Shown: positions 47,191 to 56,259 of the stretch, piece by piece
Layout: the number at the start of each line of letters is the position of its first letter
Numbering within the stretch: the first letter of the stretch is position 1
Assembly (NCBI GenBank): GCA_027451865.1
Contig: DAIDHW010000010.1
Location: 1-62,710 of the forward strand
Reading direction: 5' to 3'
DNA from: Leptolyngbyaceae cyanobacterium clean351
Lineage (GTDB): Bacteria > Cyanobacteriota > Cyanobacteriia > DAIDHW01
Length of the DNA: 62,710 nucleotides
Notes under the pieces: model-generated
Seen by the model: only the letters and a program-made list of their open reading frames with translations
Told to the model about the DNA's origin: nothing
The model's database searches: none
Made by a program: the position numbers and the translations under genes

Positions 47191-47754
47191 TTACTGGGGC
47201 CCCAGGTAGGCCTGTAGGTGAGGGGAAAACACCTCGTAAATTAGGGTCAGGGGTTGGCCCTGGTGCCAAAATAGGTAGTGCCGGCCCCAAAAGGGACCCG
47301 GAGCCCCAAACTTTTCCCCTAGCTGCGGTTGGTGGCCGTAGTAGATGCCCTGAATGTCACGGTATAGCTCCGTGCGCAGGGTGGCCAAGCTAGCCCAGAT
47401 CGGCAGGTGGCGGTCTGGCAGATAGGAGTCTACCCGCTGGGCCTCCCACCAGGAGGCAGCGTAGGCCAGGCACTCCCCAGCCGCTGTCTGTAACCACACC
47501 TGCCGGCGGGTCCAGGGGGCTGGCAGGGACAGCAGCTGAGGAGGAGACCCCTGGGGGTCGCTGCCAACAGGCACCATATCGATGAGGTCAACAACAATAT
47601 TCTGGCCAGTGAGCAACTGTAGATGCCGGGTAGGGGATCCATCCCCGAGTAAGAACATTTGCCAGGGTGGAGACAACTGCTGATGTGACAAACCGGTTTG
47701 GACTACGGTTTCGTCCCCCTGCCAGAGACATTCTAGAGCGTACCAAGGGCTCAT
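47191..47754 (-). CDS. Chorismate pyruvate-lyase (Ycf21 type)
   Basis: Enzyme releasing pyruvate from chorismate to give 4-hydroxybenzoate, the head-group precursor of plastoquinone in cyanobacteria. The 187-residue sequence matches the cyanobacterial and plastid Ycf21/DUF98 family rather than proteobacterial UbiC: ELYRDIQGIYYGHQPQL and FWGRHYLFWHQGQPLTLIYE near the C-terminus are typical, the latter with the conserved Glu. It is the first gene of the leftward cluster with the two glycosyltransferases and priA. No other plastoquinone gene is adjacent. Confidence 0.85.
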   Translation of the reverse strand: MSPWYALECLWQGDETVVQTGLSHQQLSPPWQMFLLGDGSPTRHLQLLTGQNIVVDLIDMVPVGSDPQGSPPQLLSLPAPWTRRQVWLQTAAGECLAYAASWWEAQRVDSYLPDRHLPIWASLATLRTELYRDIQGIYYGHQPQLGEKFGAPGPFWGRHYLFWHQGQPLTLIYEVFSPHLQAYLGPQ

Positions 47755-47802
47755 GGGGGCTTAGTTGCAAGGACCTTTAGAGTTTATTGTAAGTGGACTG
47801 AG

Positions 47803-47844
47803 TAGGTAGAGGGATTCCCCCCCCTTGATTGGGGGGGACCTACC
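47803..47844. repeat. Strong inverted repeat between divergent genes
   Basis: An inner stem of seven C-G pairs (C run 47817-47824 with G run 47831-47837, loop TTGATT) is capped outside by GGTAG (47805-47809) with CTACC (47840-47844). It lies in the 150-bp spacer between chorismate lyase and the gene at 47905. There is no T-run; it may be a cruciform or a leader structure. Confidence 0.55.
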
Positions 47845-47904
47845 CTCCCCTAGGGGCAGTCATGACCCGACAATATTAGTATCAGTCACTTAAGGTGCAC
47901 CGGT

Positions 47905-48294
47905 ATGGAGTACCTATACCATCTAGGCAATGCCAGCATTACCCTCCGAGTCGTCCGGTACCTGGCTGAGAATCCCCACCTGCGGGTGGCATTTCTCAGC
48001 GTCATCCACCAGATAAACGGTTGGGTAATCCGGGTCAAACTCGAGGCCGACCCGGGCCCCTTAGTGGTTGGCAACCTGCGAGCCTATCTACAGGAGCTAG
48101 GGATAGCTTTAGTCCCCCCCTCTCCTGTGAAAATGGCTTTACAATCCCTCGAGGCGGGACGTTCCCCAGTCCAGGTAATGCATGAATACCAAATCGCCGT
48201 AGTCTCCCATGGTCACCCGGACCAGGAGGAAATTGAGACTTTCCGGCGCCAGTTTGTCCGGGGGTTGGGGTACTGCCCGGAAACCCTAGCCTAG
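47905..48294 (+). CDS. Conserved cyanobacterial protein, function unknown
   Basis: A 129-residue soluble protein starting MEYLYHLGNASITLRVVRYL. Its sequence, with NPHLRVAFLSVIHQINGWVI, VMHEYQIAVVSHGHPD and the ending FVRGLGYCPETLA, resembles a short family I recall from many cyanobacteria, but I cannot attach a name or activity. No membrane segment is present; His-Gly-His-Pro and the C-terminal Cys are the most distinctive residues. It converges with serA, overlapping it by 4 bp. Confidence 0.7.
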   Translation: MEYLYHLGNASITLRVVRYLAENPHLRVAFLSVIHQINGWVIRVKLEADPGPLVVGNLRAYLQELGIALVPPSPVKMALQSLEAGRSPVQVMHEYQIAVVSHGHPDQEEIETFRRQFVRGLGYCPETLA

Positions 48295-49880
48295 TCGGGC
48301 AGGACGACCGTATAGGCATCCTTGATGCCAGGGATCTTACGGATTTCCTGGATTAGGTTTTCGGGTAGCGGGTCATCAATGCTCAGGACCATGACCGCAT
48401 CTCCCCGGACAATCTTGCGGCCTACCTGCATGCTGGCAATGTTGACGTTAAAACTGCCCAAGAGGGACCCGATATTGCCAATGATGCCCGGGAAGTCGCG
48501 GTGAAGATTGAAGATCATGTAGCGGCTAGGGGGTACATTGATCGGGAAATCATCCACGTTGGTAATCCGGATCTCCGATTCCCCTAGCAGGGCTCCGGTC
48601 ACCGAGTGTTCCCCCAAGGTGCCCCGCGCACAAAGATGTAGGGAACCGGCGTAGTCCCGTTGAGAGGCATCGCGAGTTTCAATCACCCGCACCCCCCGTT
48701 CCCGCGCCTCTAGACTAGCGTTGACGTAATTGACCCGTTCTCTCAAAGCTGGGGAAAGGAGCCCCTTGAGAGCAGCCACCACCACGGGCTGGCTCTCATT
48801 AGTGGCTAGCTCTCCCTGGAGGCGGACTGTCAGGGAATCTACCCGCCCTCCAGCTAGCTGCCCGACCAGGTTACCTAAAGTCTCGGCCAACTGCAAGTAG
48901 GGCCGCATCTTTTCGAGAACATCCGGACGCAGGCCAGGAATATTAACTGCCGTGCGGGCCGGGAGGCCAAGCAATACGTCACGAATCTGCTCCGCTACAT
49001 CAATGGCCACATTCACCTGCGCCTCTTCGGTGGAAGCTCCCAGGTGTGGGGTCAGGACGAGGGACTTATCCAACTGCCGCAGGGGGGAATCCGCTGCCAG
49101 GGGCTCGACTTCGTACACATCGAGGGCGGCACCGGCAATCTGACCGCTGCCTAGGGCCTCGGCCAAGGCTACTTCATCGACAATCCCGCCTCGGGCACAG
49201 TTGATCAGCCGGGCAGTGGGCTTCATTTTAGCCAGAGCGGCAGCGTCGATCAAGTGCGAAGTCTCCGGTGTTTTCGGCAAATGTAGGGTAACAAAGTCTG
49301 ACTCCTGCAGCAGCAGGTCCAGTTCCACTAGGCGACAACCTAATTGCTCAGCCCGCTCCCGCGATAGGTAGGGGTCGTAGGCTAGCAGTTTCATACCCAA
49401 GGCCCGAGCCACCTGGGCCACGTGAGAACCGATTTTACCTAGGCCCACCACACCGAGGGTTTTTTTGTAGACTTCCACCCCGGTAAAGCTAGCCCGGTCC
49501 CAGGCTCCCTGGTGGAGGGACATGTGAGCTGCGGGAATATAGCGGGCTAAGGATAGCATCATGGCCAGGGTATGTTCGGCAGCTGCTACAGTATTCCCCT
49601 CCGGAGAGTTAACAACGAGGACCCCCCGGCGGGTAGCCGCAGGGATGTCAACGTTGTCAACCCCCACCCCGGCCCGGCCAATGATCTTAAGCTGGGTTCC
49701 GGCATCAATCATCTCCTTAGTAACCCGGGTACCAGAGCGGATCATCAGGGCGTCGTATTCGGGCATGATCCGCACCAAATCCTCAGGAGCAAGACCAGTT
49801 TTCACATCTACCTGAGCAACCTGAGCCAGGATAGCTAGGCCTACCTGGTCAATGGGGTCGGAAACAAGAACCTTGGGCAT
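48291..49880 (-). CDS. serA: D-3-phosphoglycerate dehydrogenase
   Basis: First enzyme of serine synthesis, oxidising 3-phosphoglycerate with NAD. The 529-residue long form has a catalytic and NAD-binding core (GVVGLGKIGSHVAQVARALG around 145; ARGGIVDEVALAEAL; HLGASTEEAQ), an intervening domain (about 320-450) and a C-terminal ACT domain (MIFNLHRDFPGIIGNIGSLL) likely involved in serine feedback. It stands alone, 84 bp from pgi on the same strand. Confidence 0.96.
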   Translation of the reverse strand: MPKVLVSDPIDQVGLAILAQVAQVDVKTGLAPEDLVRIMPEYDALMIRSGTRVTKEMIDAGTQLKIIGRAGVGVDNVDIPAATRRGVLVVNSPEGNTVAAAEHTLAMMLSLARYIPAAHMSLHQGAWDRASFTGVEVYKKTLGVVGLGKIGSHVAQVARALGMKLLAYDPYLSRERAEQLGCRLVELDLLLQESDFVTLHLPKTPETSHLIDAAALAKMKPTARLINCARGGIVDEVALAEALGSGQIAGAALDVYEVEPLAADSPLRQLDKSLVLTPHLGASTEEAQVNVAIDVAEQIRDVLLGLPARTAVNIPGLRPDVLEKMRPYLQLAETLGNLVGQLAGGRVDSLTVRLQGELATNESQPVVVAALKGLLSPALRERVNYVNASLEARERGVRVIETRDASQRDYAGSLHLCARGTLGEHSVTGALLGESEIRITNVDDFPINVPPSRYMIFNLHRDFPGIIGNIGSLLGSFNVNIASMQVGRKIVRGDAVMVLSIDDPLPENLIQEIRKIPGIKDAYTVVLPD

Positions 49881-49964
49881 GGTTAGGGGCGCAAAAATAG
49901 AAAAAGCGACGCAAAGCTTATTCTAGCGGTAAGCAGGGACACCAGTGTTAGGGGATTGGCCAAA

Positions 49965-51602
49965 TTAACCCAGGCGACCTTGACGATAGCGACGAATCAG
50001 GTTGTTCGTAGAGCTGTCGTGGTGGAGGGTGGGTTCTTGGGGAGCCTTCAGCTCAGGAATGATCCGCATGGCTAGGACTTTACCCAATTCAACCCCCCAT
50101 TGATCAAAGGAGTTTATTCCCCACATCACCCCCTGGGTAAAGACTAGGTGCTCGTAGAGAGCCACTAGTTTGCCCAGGGTCTCTGGGGTGAGTTTGGGGG
50201 CTAGGATTGTGGTTGAAGGGCGGTTCCCAGGGAAGGTGCGATGGGGAATCAAGTGGGCAGGTATTCCTTCGGCTTGGGCTTCCTCTGGAGTTTTACCAAA
50301 GGCCAGAGCTTCGGTTTGGGCAAAGCAGTTAGCCATCAGCAGGTCATGGTGGTCACCCCGGGGATTGATCGGATCACAGAAGCCAATGAAGTCACAGGGA
50401 ACCAATTTCGTCCCCTGGTGGAGCAGCTGATAGAAGGAGTGCTGACCATTGGTGCCTGGCTCACCCCAGAAAATCGGTCCAGTCTCGTAGTTTACGGGCA
50501 CCCCTGCCTTGGTGACCCGCTTGCCATTACTCTCCATGGTCAACTGCTGCAGGTATGCCGGAAAGCGCTTCAAGTACTGGTCATAGGGGAGTACAGCCAC
50601 CGTCTGGCAATTCCAAAAACTACTGTACCAAAAACCGATCAACCCCAGCAGAGCTGGCAAGTTACGGTTCAGGGGGGCATGGAGGAAATGCCGATCCATG
50701 GCGTGAAAGCCCTGGAGCATATCTTGGAAGTGATCAGGACCAATGGCAATCATGGTCGCCAAGCCAATAGCAGAATCTAGGGAGTAGCGGCCCCCGACCC
50801 AGTCCCAGAAGCCAAACTGATTTTCGGTGTCGATGCCGAATTTGGTCACCTCTGCCCGGTTCGTAGACACGGCCACAAAGTGCTGCCGGACCGCCGCTGG
50901 GTCTCCTAGTTGAGCCAGGCACCAGGCCCGGGCACTAGCAGCATTGGTCATGGTCTCTAGGGTCGTGAAGGTTTTGGAGGAGATGATAAACAGAGTCTCA
51001 GCCGGGTCTAGGTCCCGGGTAGTCTCGTAGAAGTCTGTGCCGTCAATATTGGAGATGAAGCGAAACTCGATCTGGCGGTCACTGTAGGCCTTGAGAGCCT
51101 CGTAGGCCATCACGGGTCCCAAGTCTGACCCACCAATGCCGATATTGACCACAGCCTTGATCCGCCGGCCCGTGTAGCCTAGCCACTCCCCCTCACGCAC
51201 CCGCCGGGCAAAGTTGGCCATCCGGTCTAGAACCTGGTGTACAGGAGGAATAATATCTTCCCCATCGAGCCACAGAGAATCGGTCCGGGGCGCCCGCAAG
51301 GCTGTATGCAGCACTGCCCGACCCTCCGTAGTGTTGATTTTTTCCCCCCGGAACATGGCCGCAATCTGCTGGGGGAGAGCCAATTCTTCCGCCAGGCTGA
51401 TCAGCAGTCCTAGGGTGTGGGCGGTGAGGCGGTGCTTGGAGTAGTCACAAAATAGGCCCACCGCCTCCAGAGAAAAGTGCTCGGCGCGCCGGGGGTCGGC
51501 GGCAAACAAGTCTCGTAGCTGCACATGGGCCAACTTAGCCTGATGCTCCACAAGAGCCTGCCACAGGGGGCGCTCTGTGAGAAGGGGGATTTCTGAGGTC
51601 AT
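49965..51602 (-). CDS. pgi: Glucose-6-phosphate isomerase
   Basis: Glycolytic enzyme interconverting glucose-6-phosphate and fructose-6-phosphate. The start at 51602 ([14 protein letters not shown]) gives 545 residues; the frame is open to 51644, but that would run into tRNA-Asp. Family motifs: [44 protein letters not shown], and the C-terminal [16 protein letters not shown]. In many cyanobacteria the enzyme supports glycogen turnover and the oxidative pentose pathway. Confidence 0.96.
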   Translation of the reverse strand: MTSEIPLLTERPLWQALVEHQAKLAHVQLRDLFAADPRRAEHFSLEAVGLFCDYSKHRLTAHTLGLLISLAEELALPQQIAAMFRGEKINTTEGRAVLHTALRAPRTDSLWLDGEDIIPPVHQVLDRMANFARRVREGEWLGYTGRRIKAVVNIGIGGSDLGPVMAYEALKAYSDRQIEFRFISNIDGTDFYETTRDLDPAETLFIISSKTFTTLETMTNAASARAWCLAQLGDPAAVRQHFVAVSTNRAEVTKFGIDTENQFGFWDWVGGRYSLDSAIGLATMIAIGPDHFQDMLQGFHAMDRHFLHAPLNRNLPALLGLIGFWYSSFWNCQTVAVLPYDQYLKRFPAYLQQLTMESNGKRVTKAGVPVNYETGPIFWGEPGTNGQHSFYQLLHQGTKLVPCDFIGFCDPINPRGDHHDLLMANCFAQTEALAFGKTPEEAQAEGIPAHLIPHRTFPGNRPSTTILAPKLTPETLGKLVALYEHLVFTQGVMWGINSFDQWGVELGKVLAMRIIPELKAPQEPTLHHDSSTNNLIRRYRQGRLG

Positions 51603-51617
51603 GGGTTTGACTGGTAA

Positions 51618-51691
51618 CGGGACTGACGGGGCTCGAACCCGCAACTTCCGCCGTGACAGGGCGGTGCTCTAACCAATTGAACTACAGTCCC
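51618..51691 (-). tRNA. tRNA-Asp (anticodon GTC)
   Basis: On the minus strand a 74-base cloverleaf: acceptor GGGACTG with CAGTCCC, D arm with TTCAATTGGTTAGA, anticodon stem CCGCC/GGCGG and loop CTGTCAC giving GTC, T arm GCGGG-TTCGAGC-CCCGT, and discriminator G. CCA is not encoded. It lies 16 bp before pgi on the same strand. Confidence 0.97.
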
Positions 51692-51885
51692 TTGCTTTTT
51701 CCAAGGACTGCCGCTTAGGCTCTAGGCTGGGGGGCCCGCAAGTTCTTTACAGCAGCGATTCTTAAGCTAACACATCTGTAGTCATTCACGCTAGCCAAAG
51801 GGCAAATAATTCTTGGGGACTGAGGGAAAGCCTAATTCAGTGCGATAATTTATCTTGATCATTTGCTGCCTTCCTAGTGCAACCT

Positions 51886-52209
51886 ATGTCTGCCCCCCAA
51901 CCCTTGGACCGCTACGAGTGTCGCAGCTGCGGTTATATCTACGAGCCGGCAAAAGGAGATGGAGACAAGGGAGTCGCCCCCATGACTCCGTTCACGGACT
52001 TACCCCCCCTGTGGCGATGTCCGGTCTGCGGGGCTAAACGGCCAGCTTTTAGCAACATCGGCCCGGTCGGGGCGCCTTCGGGATTCAAGGAGAATCTCGG
52101 CTATGGCTTGGGGGTCAATAATCTCACCCCTGCCCAAAAAACTTTACTGATTTATGGCAGTTTGGGGGTGGCCATCCTGTTTTTCTTAAGTCTTTATGGT
52201 TTGAAGTGA
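51886..52209 (+). CDS. rubA: Membrane-anchored rubredoxin A
   Basis: Rubredoxin with one iron bound by Cys12, Cys15, Cys45 and Cys48 (CRSCG and CPVCG), followed by a linker and a C-terminal membrane helix (about 84-104). This anchored form is special to oxygenic phototrophs and is needed for photosystem II assembly. The ATG at 51886 (107 residues, MSAPQPLDRYECRSC) is preferred over a GTG three codons earlier. It is the first gene of the conserved rubA-ycf48-psbEFLJ cluster; ycf48 starts 16 bp later. Confidence 0.96.
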   Translation: MSAPQPLDRYECRSCGYIYEPAKGDGDKGVAPMTPFTDLPPLWRCPVCGAKRPAFSNIGPVGAPSGFKENLGYGLGVNNLTPAQKTLLIYGSLGVAILFFLSLYGLK

Positions 52210-52225
52210 GCGCGTGTCAGTCATC

Positions 52226-53236
52226 ATGATCTTTTTACCCCGTCCTCTATCTCGCTCAGTAGCACGCCTCGGTCCTTGGCTGGCCCTGTTGTTTTTGTGC
52301 CTTGGTTGTGCCGGTTTCAACTACTTGCCCCCTTTGGCGAGCAGTCCCTGGCAACGGGTGCCCTTAGCTACGGAGGCTAGTCTGTTAGACATCACCTTTA
52401 GTACCCCGAATCATGGTTGGCTAGTGGGAAATAACGCCACTCTGCTAGAGTCTCAAGATGGGGGAAACACCTGGAGACCGCGTAATCTCAGCTTGGGGGA
52501 GCAGAACTACCGCTTCGCCGCCGTGAGTTTTCATGGCTCTGAGGGTTGGATCGCCGGCCAGCCGGCCCTGCTGTTGCACACAACTAACGATGGTAAGGAC
52601 TGGTCGAGCGTCCCCTTGAGCAACCAGTTACCCGGGCAGCCGATCACCGTCACAGCCATAGGACCCCAGACCGTAGAAATGACCACAGATGTGGGTGCCA
52701 TCTACCGCAGCCAGGACTCAGGTCAAAACTGGAAGGCTATGGTCCAAAGTGCCGTAGGCGTGGTGCGCAACATTGCCCGTTCCCCGGAAGGGAAATATGT
52801 AGCCGTCTCAGCCAAGGGGAATTTCTACTCGACCTGGGAGCCGGGTCAAGATGCCTGGGTACCCCACAACCGCAACAGTTCCCGGCGGGTGCAGAACATG
52901 GGGTTTACTGAAGATGGGCGCCTATGGATGCTAGCCCGGGGTGGTCAGTTACAGTTTACATCCGGCAGTAGTCCTGACTCTTGGGAAGAGGCAAGTAATC
53001 CGGAACTAGCTACTAGCTGGGGACTTTTGGATTTGGCCTACCGGACTCCGGAGGAGCTTTGGGTTAGTGGAGGTGGGGGAGACTTACTATGTAGTCAAGA
53101 TGGAGGCAAGACCTGGCTTAAGGACCGCTCTACGGAAAACATCCCCTCCAATCTTTATCGGGTGGTCTTCTTCAGCCCCAATCAAGGGTTTATTCTCGGG
53201 CAGCGGGGCACCCTCTTGAAATACCAAAAAACCTAG
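52226..53236 (+). CDS. ycf48: Photosystem II assembly factor Ycf48 (HCF136)
   Basis: Lumenal beta-propeller protein that binds newly made D1 and helps build PSII. The ATG at 52226 gives 336 residues; a GTG four codons earlier is possible. The N-terminus is a signal sequence ending FLCLGCAGFN, where Cys may be lipid-modified although the -3 position (Cys) departs from the usual lipobox. Propeller repeats are seen as TPNHGWLVGNNATLLESQDGG and similar [N/D]GG-T-W units. The stop codon lies in the loop of the following terminator hairpin. Confidence 0.95.
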   Translation: MIFLPRPLSRSVARLGPWLALLFLCLGCAGFNYLPPLASSPWQRVPLATEASLLDITFSTPNHGWLVGNNATLLESQDGGNTWRPRNLSLGEQNYRFAAVSFHGSEGWIAGQPALLLHTTNDGKDWSSVPLSNQLPGQPITVTAIGPQTVEMTTDVGAIYRSQDSGQNWKAMVQSAVGVVRNIARSPEGKYVAVSAKGNFYSTWEPGQDAWVPHNRNSSRRVQNMGFTEDGRLWMLARGGQLQFTSGSSPDSWEEASNPELATSWGLLDLAYRTPEELWVSGGGGDLLCSQDGGKTWLKDRSTENIPSNLYRVVFFSPNQGFILGQRGTLLKYQKT

Positions 53237-53245
53237 GGGTTTTTT
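53226..53245 (+). terminator. Hairpin and T-run at the ycf48 stop codon
   Basis: AAAAAACC (53226-53233) pairs with GGTTTTTT (53238-53245) around the loop TAGG, whose TAG is the ycf48 stop codon. The six T on the descending arm make it look like an intrinsic terminator, also readable from the other strand. It separates ycf48 from psbE by about 60 bp and would reduce readthrough into psbEFLJ. Confidence 0.6.
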
Positions 53246-53305
53246 CGCGTCCCCCTGGTTTTATGATTGAATTGGTCACCTAATAATTTCAATCCTCAGG
53301 AAACT

Positions 53306-53563
53306 ATGTCTGGTTCTACAGGAGAGCGTCCCTTTTCCGACATCATCACCAGTGTGCGCTACTGGGTGATCCACAGTATCACGATCCCGGCTCTGTTTAT
53401 CGCTGGCTGGTTATTTGTGAGCACAGGCCTGGCCTATGATGTCTTCGGTACCCCCCGCCCTGACCAATACTACACCCAAACCCGCCAAGAGCCACCTATT
53501 GTCTCTGACCGCTTCCAAGCGAAGCAGCAAGTCCAAGACTTTATTGGTAGTCCCAGTAAGTAA
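53306..53563 (+). CDS. psbE: Cytochrome b559 alpha subunit
   Basis: Small PSII subunit that shares a haem with PsbF. From the ATG at 53306 it has 85 residues: [20 protein letters not shown], then the haem-ligand His in [18 protein letters not shown] within the single membrane helix, and a lumenal part with [18 protein letters not shown]. The frame is open 13 codons upstream, but the chosen start is the universal one. It opens the psbEFLJ operon. Confidence 0.97.
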   Translation: MSGSTGERPFSDIITSVRYWVIHSITIPALFIAGWLFVSTGLAYDVFGTPRPDQYYTQTRQEPPIVSDRFQAKQQVQDFIGSPSK

Positions 53564-53591
53564 CTTCCCCTATTCCTAGGCAGACTAACCC

Positions 53592-53726
53592 ATGACAAGC
53601 AAGAGTCCTAATCAGCCTGTTTCTTACCCAATTTTCACGGTGCGTTGGTTGTCAGTACATGCCCTAGCTGTGCCGACAATCTTTTTCCTCGGGGCGATTG
53701 CCGCCATGCAATTCATTCAACGATAG
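53592..53726 (+). CDS. psbF: Cytochrome b559 beta subunit
   Basis: A 44-residue gene translated directly from the sequence: [20 protein letters not shown] followed by [20 protein letters not shown] and FIQR. The His of SVHALAVPT is the second axial haem ligand of cytochrome b559. One membrane helix. It begins 28 bp after psbE. Confidence 0.96.
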   Translation: MTSKSPNQPVSYPIFTVRWLSVHALAVPTIFFLGAIAAMQFIQR

Positions 53727-53738
53727 GTAATTACCCAT

Positions 53739-53861
53739 ATGCCAACTCGGACCCCTAACCCCAACCGGCAGCCGGTAGACCTGAACCGGACTTCCCTTTA
53801 TCTGGGACTTTTACTCGTGTTTGTACTCGGAATTTTATTCTCGAGTTACTTCTTTAACTAG
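53739..53861 (+). CDS. psbL: Photosystem II protein L
   Basis: A 40-residue PSII subunit read directly: [20 protein letters not shown] then [20 protein letters not shown]. The N-x-N-x-Q-P-V-x-L-N-R-T-S-L-Y-x-G-L-L pattern is characteristic. PsbL sits at the monomer interface and supports QA function. It starts 12 bp after psbF. Confidence 0.96.
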   Translation: MPTRTPNPNRQPVDLNRTSLYLGLLLVFVLGILFSSYFFN

Positions 53862-53896
53862 ACCACCATCAACATTTACCCTTGGAGAAAATCCCT

Positions 53897-54016
53897 ATGT
53901 CTACCAGCGGCAGAATCCCCCTCTGGGTTGTAGCTACCGTGGCCGGTCTGGGTGTGATCGGCATTGTCGGCCTATTCTTCTACGGCGCCTACGCCGGCCT
54001 TGGCTCCTCCCTATAA
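53897..54016 (+). CDS. psbJ: Photosystem II protein J
   Basis: A 39-residue single-helix PSII subunit read directly: [20 protein letters not shown] then [19 protein letters not shown]. The GRIPLW start and [13 protein letters not shown] end are universal for PsbJ. The final 28 bases overlap the 3' end of the convergent gene on the other strand. Confidence 0.96.
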   Translation: MSTSGRIPLWVVATVAGLGVIGIVGLFFYGAYAGLGSSL

Positions 54017-55062
54017 CTCGGCGCCTGTGCCAAATTCAACAGGAGGGTCGCCGGCTGACTCTCCTGAGCCCCCATGAAGGTTACGGCTGAGATTTCCACC
54101 CTCGGGTAGCCCCCTGGTGTTGACAGGTGTAAGGTTTTTTCCAGGCGGCCCTGACCATCGGGAGAAAAATTCATGAGGATGTGGGGCCCGTCCAGAAACT
54201 CACCAGTCTCAGGGTTGCTCATCCACACCTTAGCCCCGAGGGCCTGGTTAGAAGCTGGGAGTTGCACACTCACAGACACCAGCTCCCCTAAACTTGAGAC
54301 CGTTAGGGTTGGATCTAATATTGGTAAAGGCAAGCTAGTTGGGTCTAGCTGAGTGCTCGCCAGGGCATTGAGGCGAGCAAGAAACCTGGGTTCGATCCTC
54401 TGCCCCCCTAAGGGCGCCCTTTCCTCCTGCAGGGGAGGCAAATCTGGGCCGCGCTTTCCCTCCGAGGGGGGAGGCAGCGTCGACAGTCTAGGGGGAGCTA
54501 CCCAACCCGCGGGCGCTGGTGGTAACTCGACGCGGGGAATAGGCCGGACAAACCCTAGTAAGTCCAGATTCAAGGAGAGCTTAGGTACTGCTGTGGGGGC
54601 CGAGGAGGGGAAAACCTCTTGTAACACGGCGTCAGCCACAGCCTCGGCCACGGCGTTGACCTGGTCTAGGAGACCCTCAAGGACATTTGCAGGACTGAGG
54701 GGCTGAGGTGGAGCCGCTGCCTCACTGCACAGCACCAGGTTGTACTGCCAACTTTCCCCTAGGCAATCTTCCAACAGGTCAGCCCGACAGGACACCTGCC
54801 AGACCCCAGGGTGCAGATGGCTGAAGGGGAAGACTACTAGTAAGCCATCGCGGCTGGTGTGGGCTTGGCGCCGATGGGTGAGGATCTTACGGGAGCTCCC
54901 AGCTGGAGGCTGGTAAATAATCCGTATCTCTAGGGGAACTCCCTTGCGACTGGTCTGAACCAGGAGACGACACCATCCCTCCTGCAGGTCAACTGGGGAT
55001 GACTCTAGGGGAATCCAGGCTGACTCCCCCTGTCTTTGTAGCAAAAATTGCCAAACCTCCAT
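53989..55062 (-). CDS. Conserved cyanobacterial protein, proline-rich centre, function unknown
   Basis: A 357-residue protein without signal peptide or membrane helix. The first about 115 residues ([39 protein letters not shown]) look like a beta-sandwich; an acidic helix (about 125-150) and a long Pro-rich linker (about 155-235, [15 protein letters not shown]) follow; the C-terminal 110 residues ([15 protein letters not shown]) look like a second sandwich. Similar architecture occurs in other cyanobacteria as I recall, with no known role. Its end overlaps psbJ by 28 bp. Confidence 0.65.
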   Translation of the reverse strand: MEVWQFLLQRQGESAWIPLESSPVDLQEGWCRLLVQTSRKGVPLEIRIIYQPPAGSSRKILTHRRQAHTSRDGLLVVFPFSHLHPGVWQVSCRADLLEDCLGESWQYNLVLCSEAAAPPQPLSPANVLEGLLDQVNAVAEAVADAVLQEVFPSSAPTAVPKLSLNLDLLGFVRPIPRVELPPAPAGWVAPPRLSTLPPPSEGKRGPDLPPLQEERAPLGGQRIEPRFLARLNALASTQLDPTSLPLPILDPTLTVSSLGELVSVSVQLPASNQALGAKVWMSNPETGEFLDGPHILMNFSPDGQGRLEKTLHLSTPGGYPRVEISAVTFMGAQESQPATLLLNLAQAPSYREEPRPA

Positions 55063-55104
55063 AGCAGCCCCCCATCCCTAGATTTATTTGCAGCTTATTT
55101 GCCG

Positions 55105-56136
55105 CTAGTTTACCCGACTAAGGGGGGGAGCTGGGGAGGATTCTAGAGTTTCTAGGCGTTGCCAAACCTGCTCCATTAATCGGTCTAGGCCAGCACGAGT
55201 GGCACTGGAGATAGGGACGACTGGCCAACCACTCAGAGCCTCTAGATGTAGCTTCAGTTGCCGCCAGTTTGCCCCGGGGTCTAGAGCATCAATCTTACTC
55301 AGTGCGACTAGGTGGGGCTTGCTGGCCACCGCGGGGCTGTAGGCCACAAGTTCCTGTTGTACTATCTGATAGTCGGCCAGGGGGTCGGCAGCAGTTACGT
55401 CAACTAGGTGCACTAGTAGACGGGTTCTTTCAATGTGCCGCAGAAATTCGTAACCTAATCCCGCACCCCGATGGGCCCCCTCGATTAAGCCGGGGATATC
55501 AGCAAAGACTGTGCCATCCCCACTGGGTTTGCGCACCACCCCCAGATTAGGCACAAGAGTGGTGAAGGGGTAGGCGGCGATTTTGGGGCGGGCAGCGGAG
55601 AGGGCAGAAATTAGGGTGGATTTACCGGCGTTGGGCAAGCCGATAATCCCCACTTGGGCAAGGAGTTTTAATTCTAGTTTCAGGCGATATTCTTCCCCGG
55701 GAAGTCCCTCTAGGGCGTAGTCGGGAGCCCGGTTGTGGTTACTGAGGAAGTGTTGATTACCCAGTCCCCCCTTTCCCCCCTTGGCCACTAATAGAGTTTG
55801 CCCCGGGGTAACCAAGTCTCCCAAAAGCTCACCGGTGTCGGTGTTGTAGACCATAGTTCCGCAGGGGACTTCAATGGAGCAGTCCTCACCGGCGGCCCCA
55901 GTCATATTTTTTGGGCCTCCTTTCACCCCGTCGGCCGCCTGGAAGTGGTGAGCGTAGCGAAAATCCAGAAGTGTTTGCAGGTCTGTAACGGCCTTGAGGA
56001 TTACTGATCCTCCCCGGCCCCCATTACCACCGGAGGGCCCTCCGGCTGGCACATACTTCTCCCGCCGGAAGGCCACCATTCCATCCCCCCCTTTACCAGC
56101 GCGGACGATAATTTCAGCTTGGTCGATAAATTGCAT
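55105..56136 (-). CDS. obg: GTPase Obg/CgtA
   Basis: Essential ribosome-associated GTPase acting in 50S maturation and stress signalling. From [20 protein letters not shown] (start at 56136; frame open to 56163) it has 343 residues: the glycine-rich Obg domain (1-158, with [13 protein letters not shown]), then the G domain with G1 [10 protein letters not shown]3 DIPGLIEGA and G4-like LSKIDALD. The C-terminal OCT domain is absent, as is common in short Obg forms. It is divergent from fabG across 123 bp. Confidence 0.94.
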   Translation of the reverse strand: MQFIDQAEIIVRAGKGGDGMVAFRREKYVPAGGPSGGNGGRGGSVILKAVTDLQTLLDFRYAHHFQAADGVKGGPKNMTGAAGEDCSIEVPCGTMVYNTDTGELLGDLVTPGQTLLVAKGGKGGLGNQHFLSNHNRAPDYALEGLPGEEYRLKLELKLLAQVGIIGLPNAGKSTLISALSAARPKIAAYPFTTLVPNLGVVRKPSGDGTVFADIPGLIEGAHRGAGLGYEFLRHIERTRLLVHLVDVTAADPLADYQIVQQELVAYSPAVASKPHLVALSKIDALDPGANWRQLKLHLEALSGWPVVPISSATRAGLDRLMEQVWQRLETLESSPAPPLSRVN

Positions 56137-56259
56137 AGGGGCGGAGCAGGGGTACCCTTCCATTTTAGCCTGCGTCTCACCGGCTTAGTCAGCGGAGATT
56201 CCGGTAATCTAGAGTCAGGGGAGACTTGTCTAGTCCCCAGAAATTTGTAGGGGGTAGCT

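Noticed and set aside
51603-51644. Longer N-terminus of glucose-6-phosphate isomerase
   Set aside because: It would read into tRNA-Asp on the same strand, and the residues added do not resemble the family.
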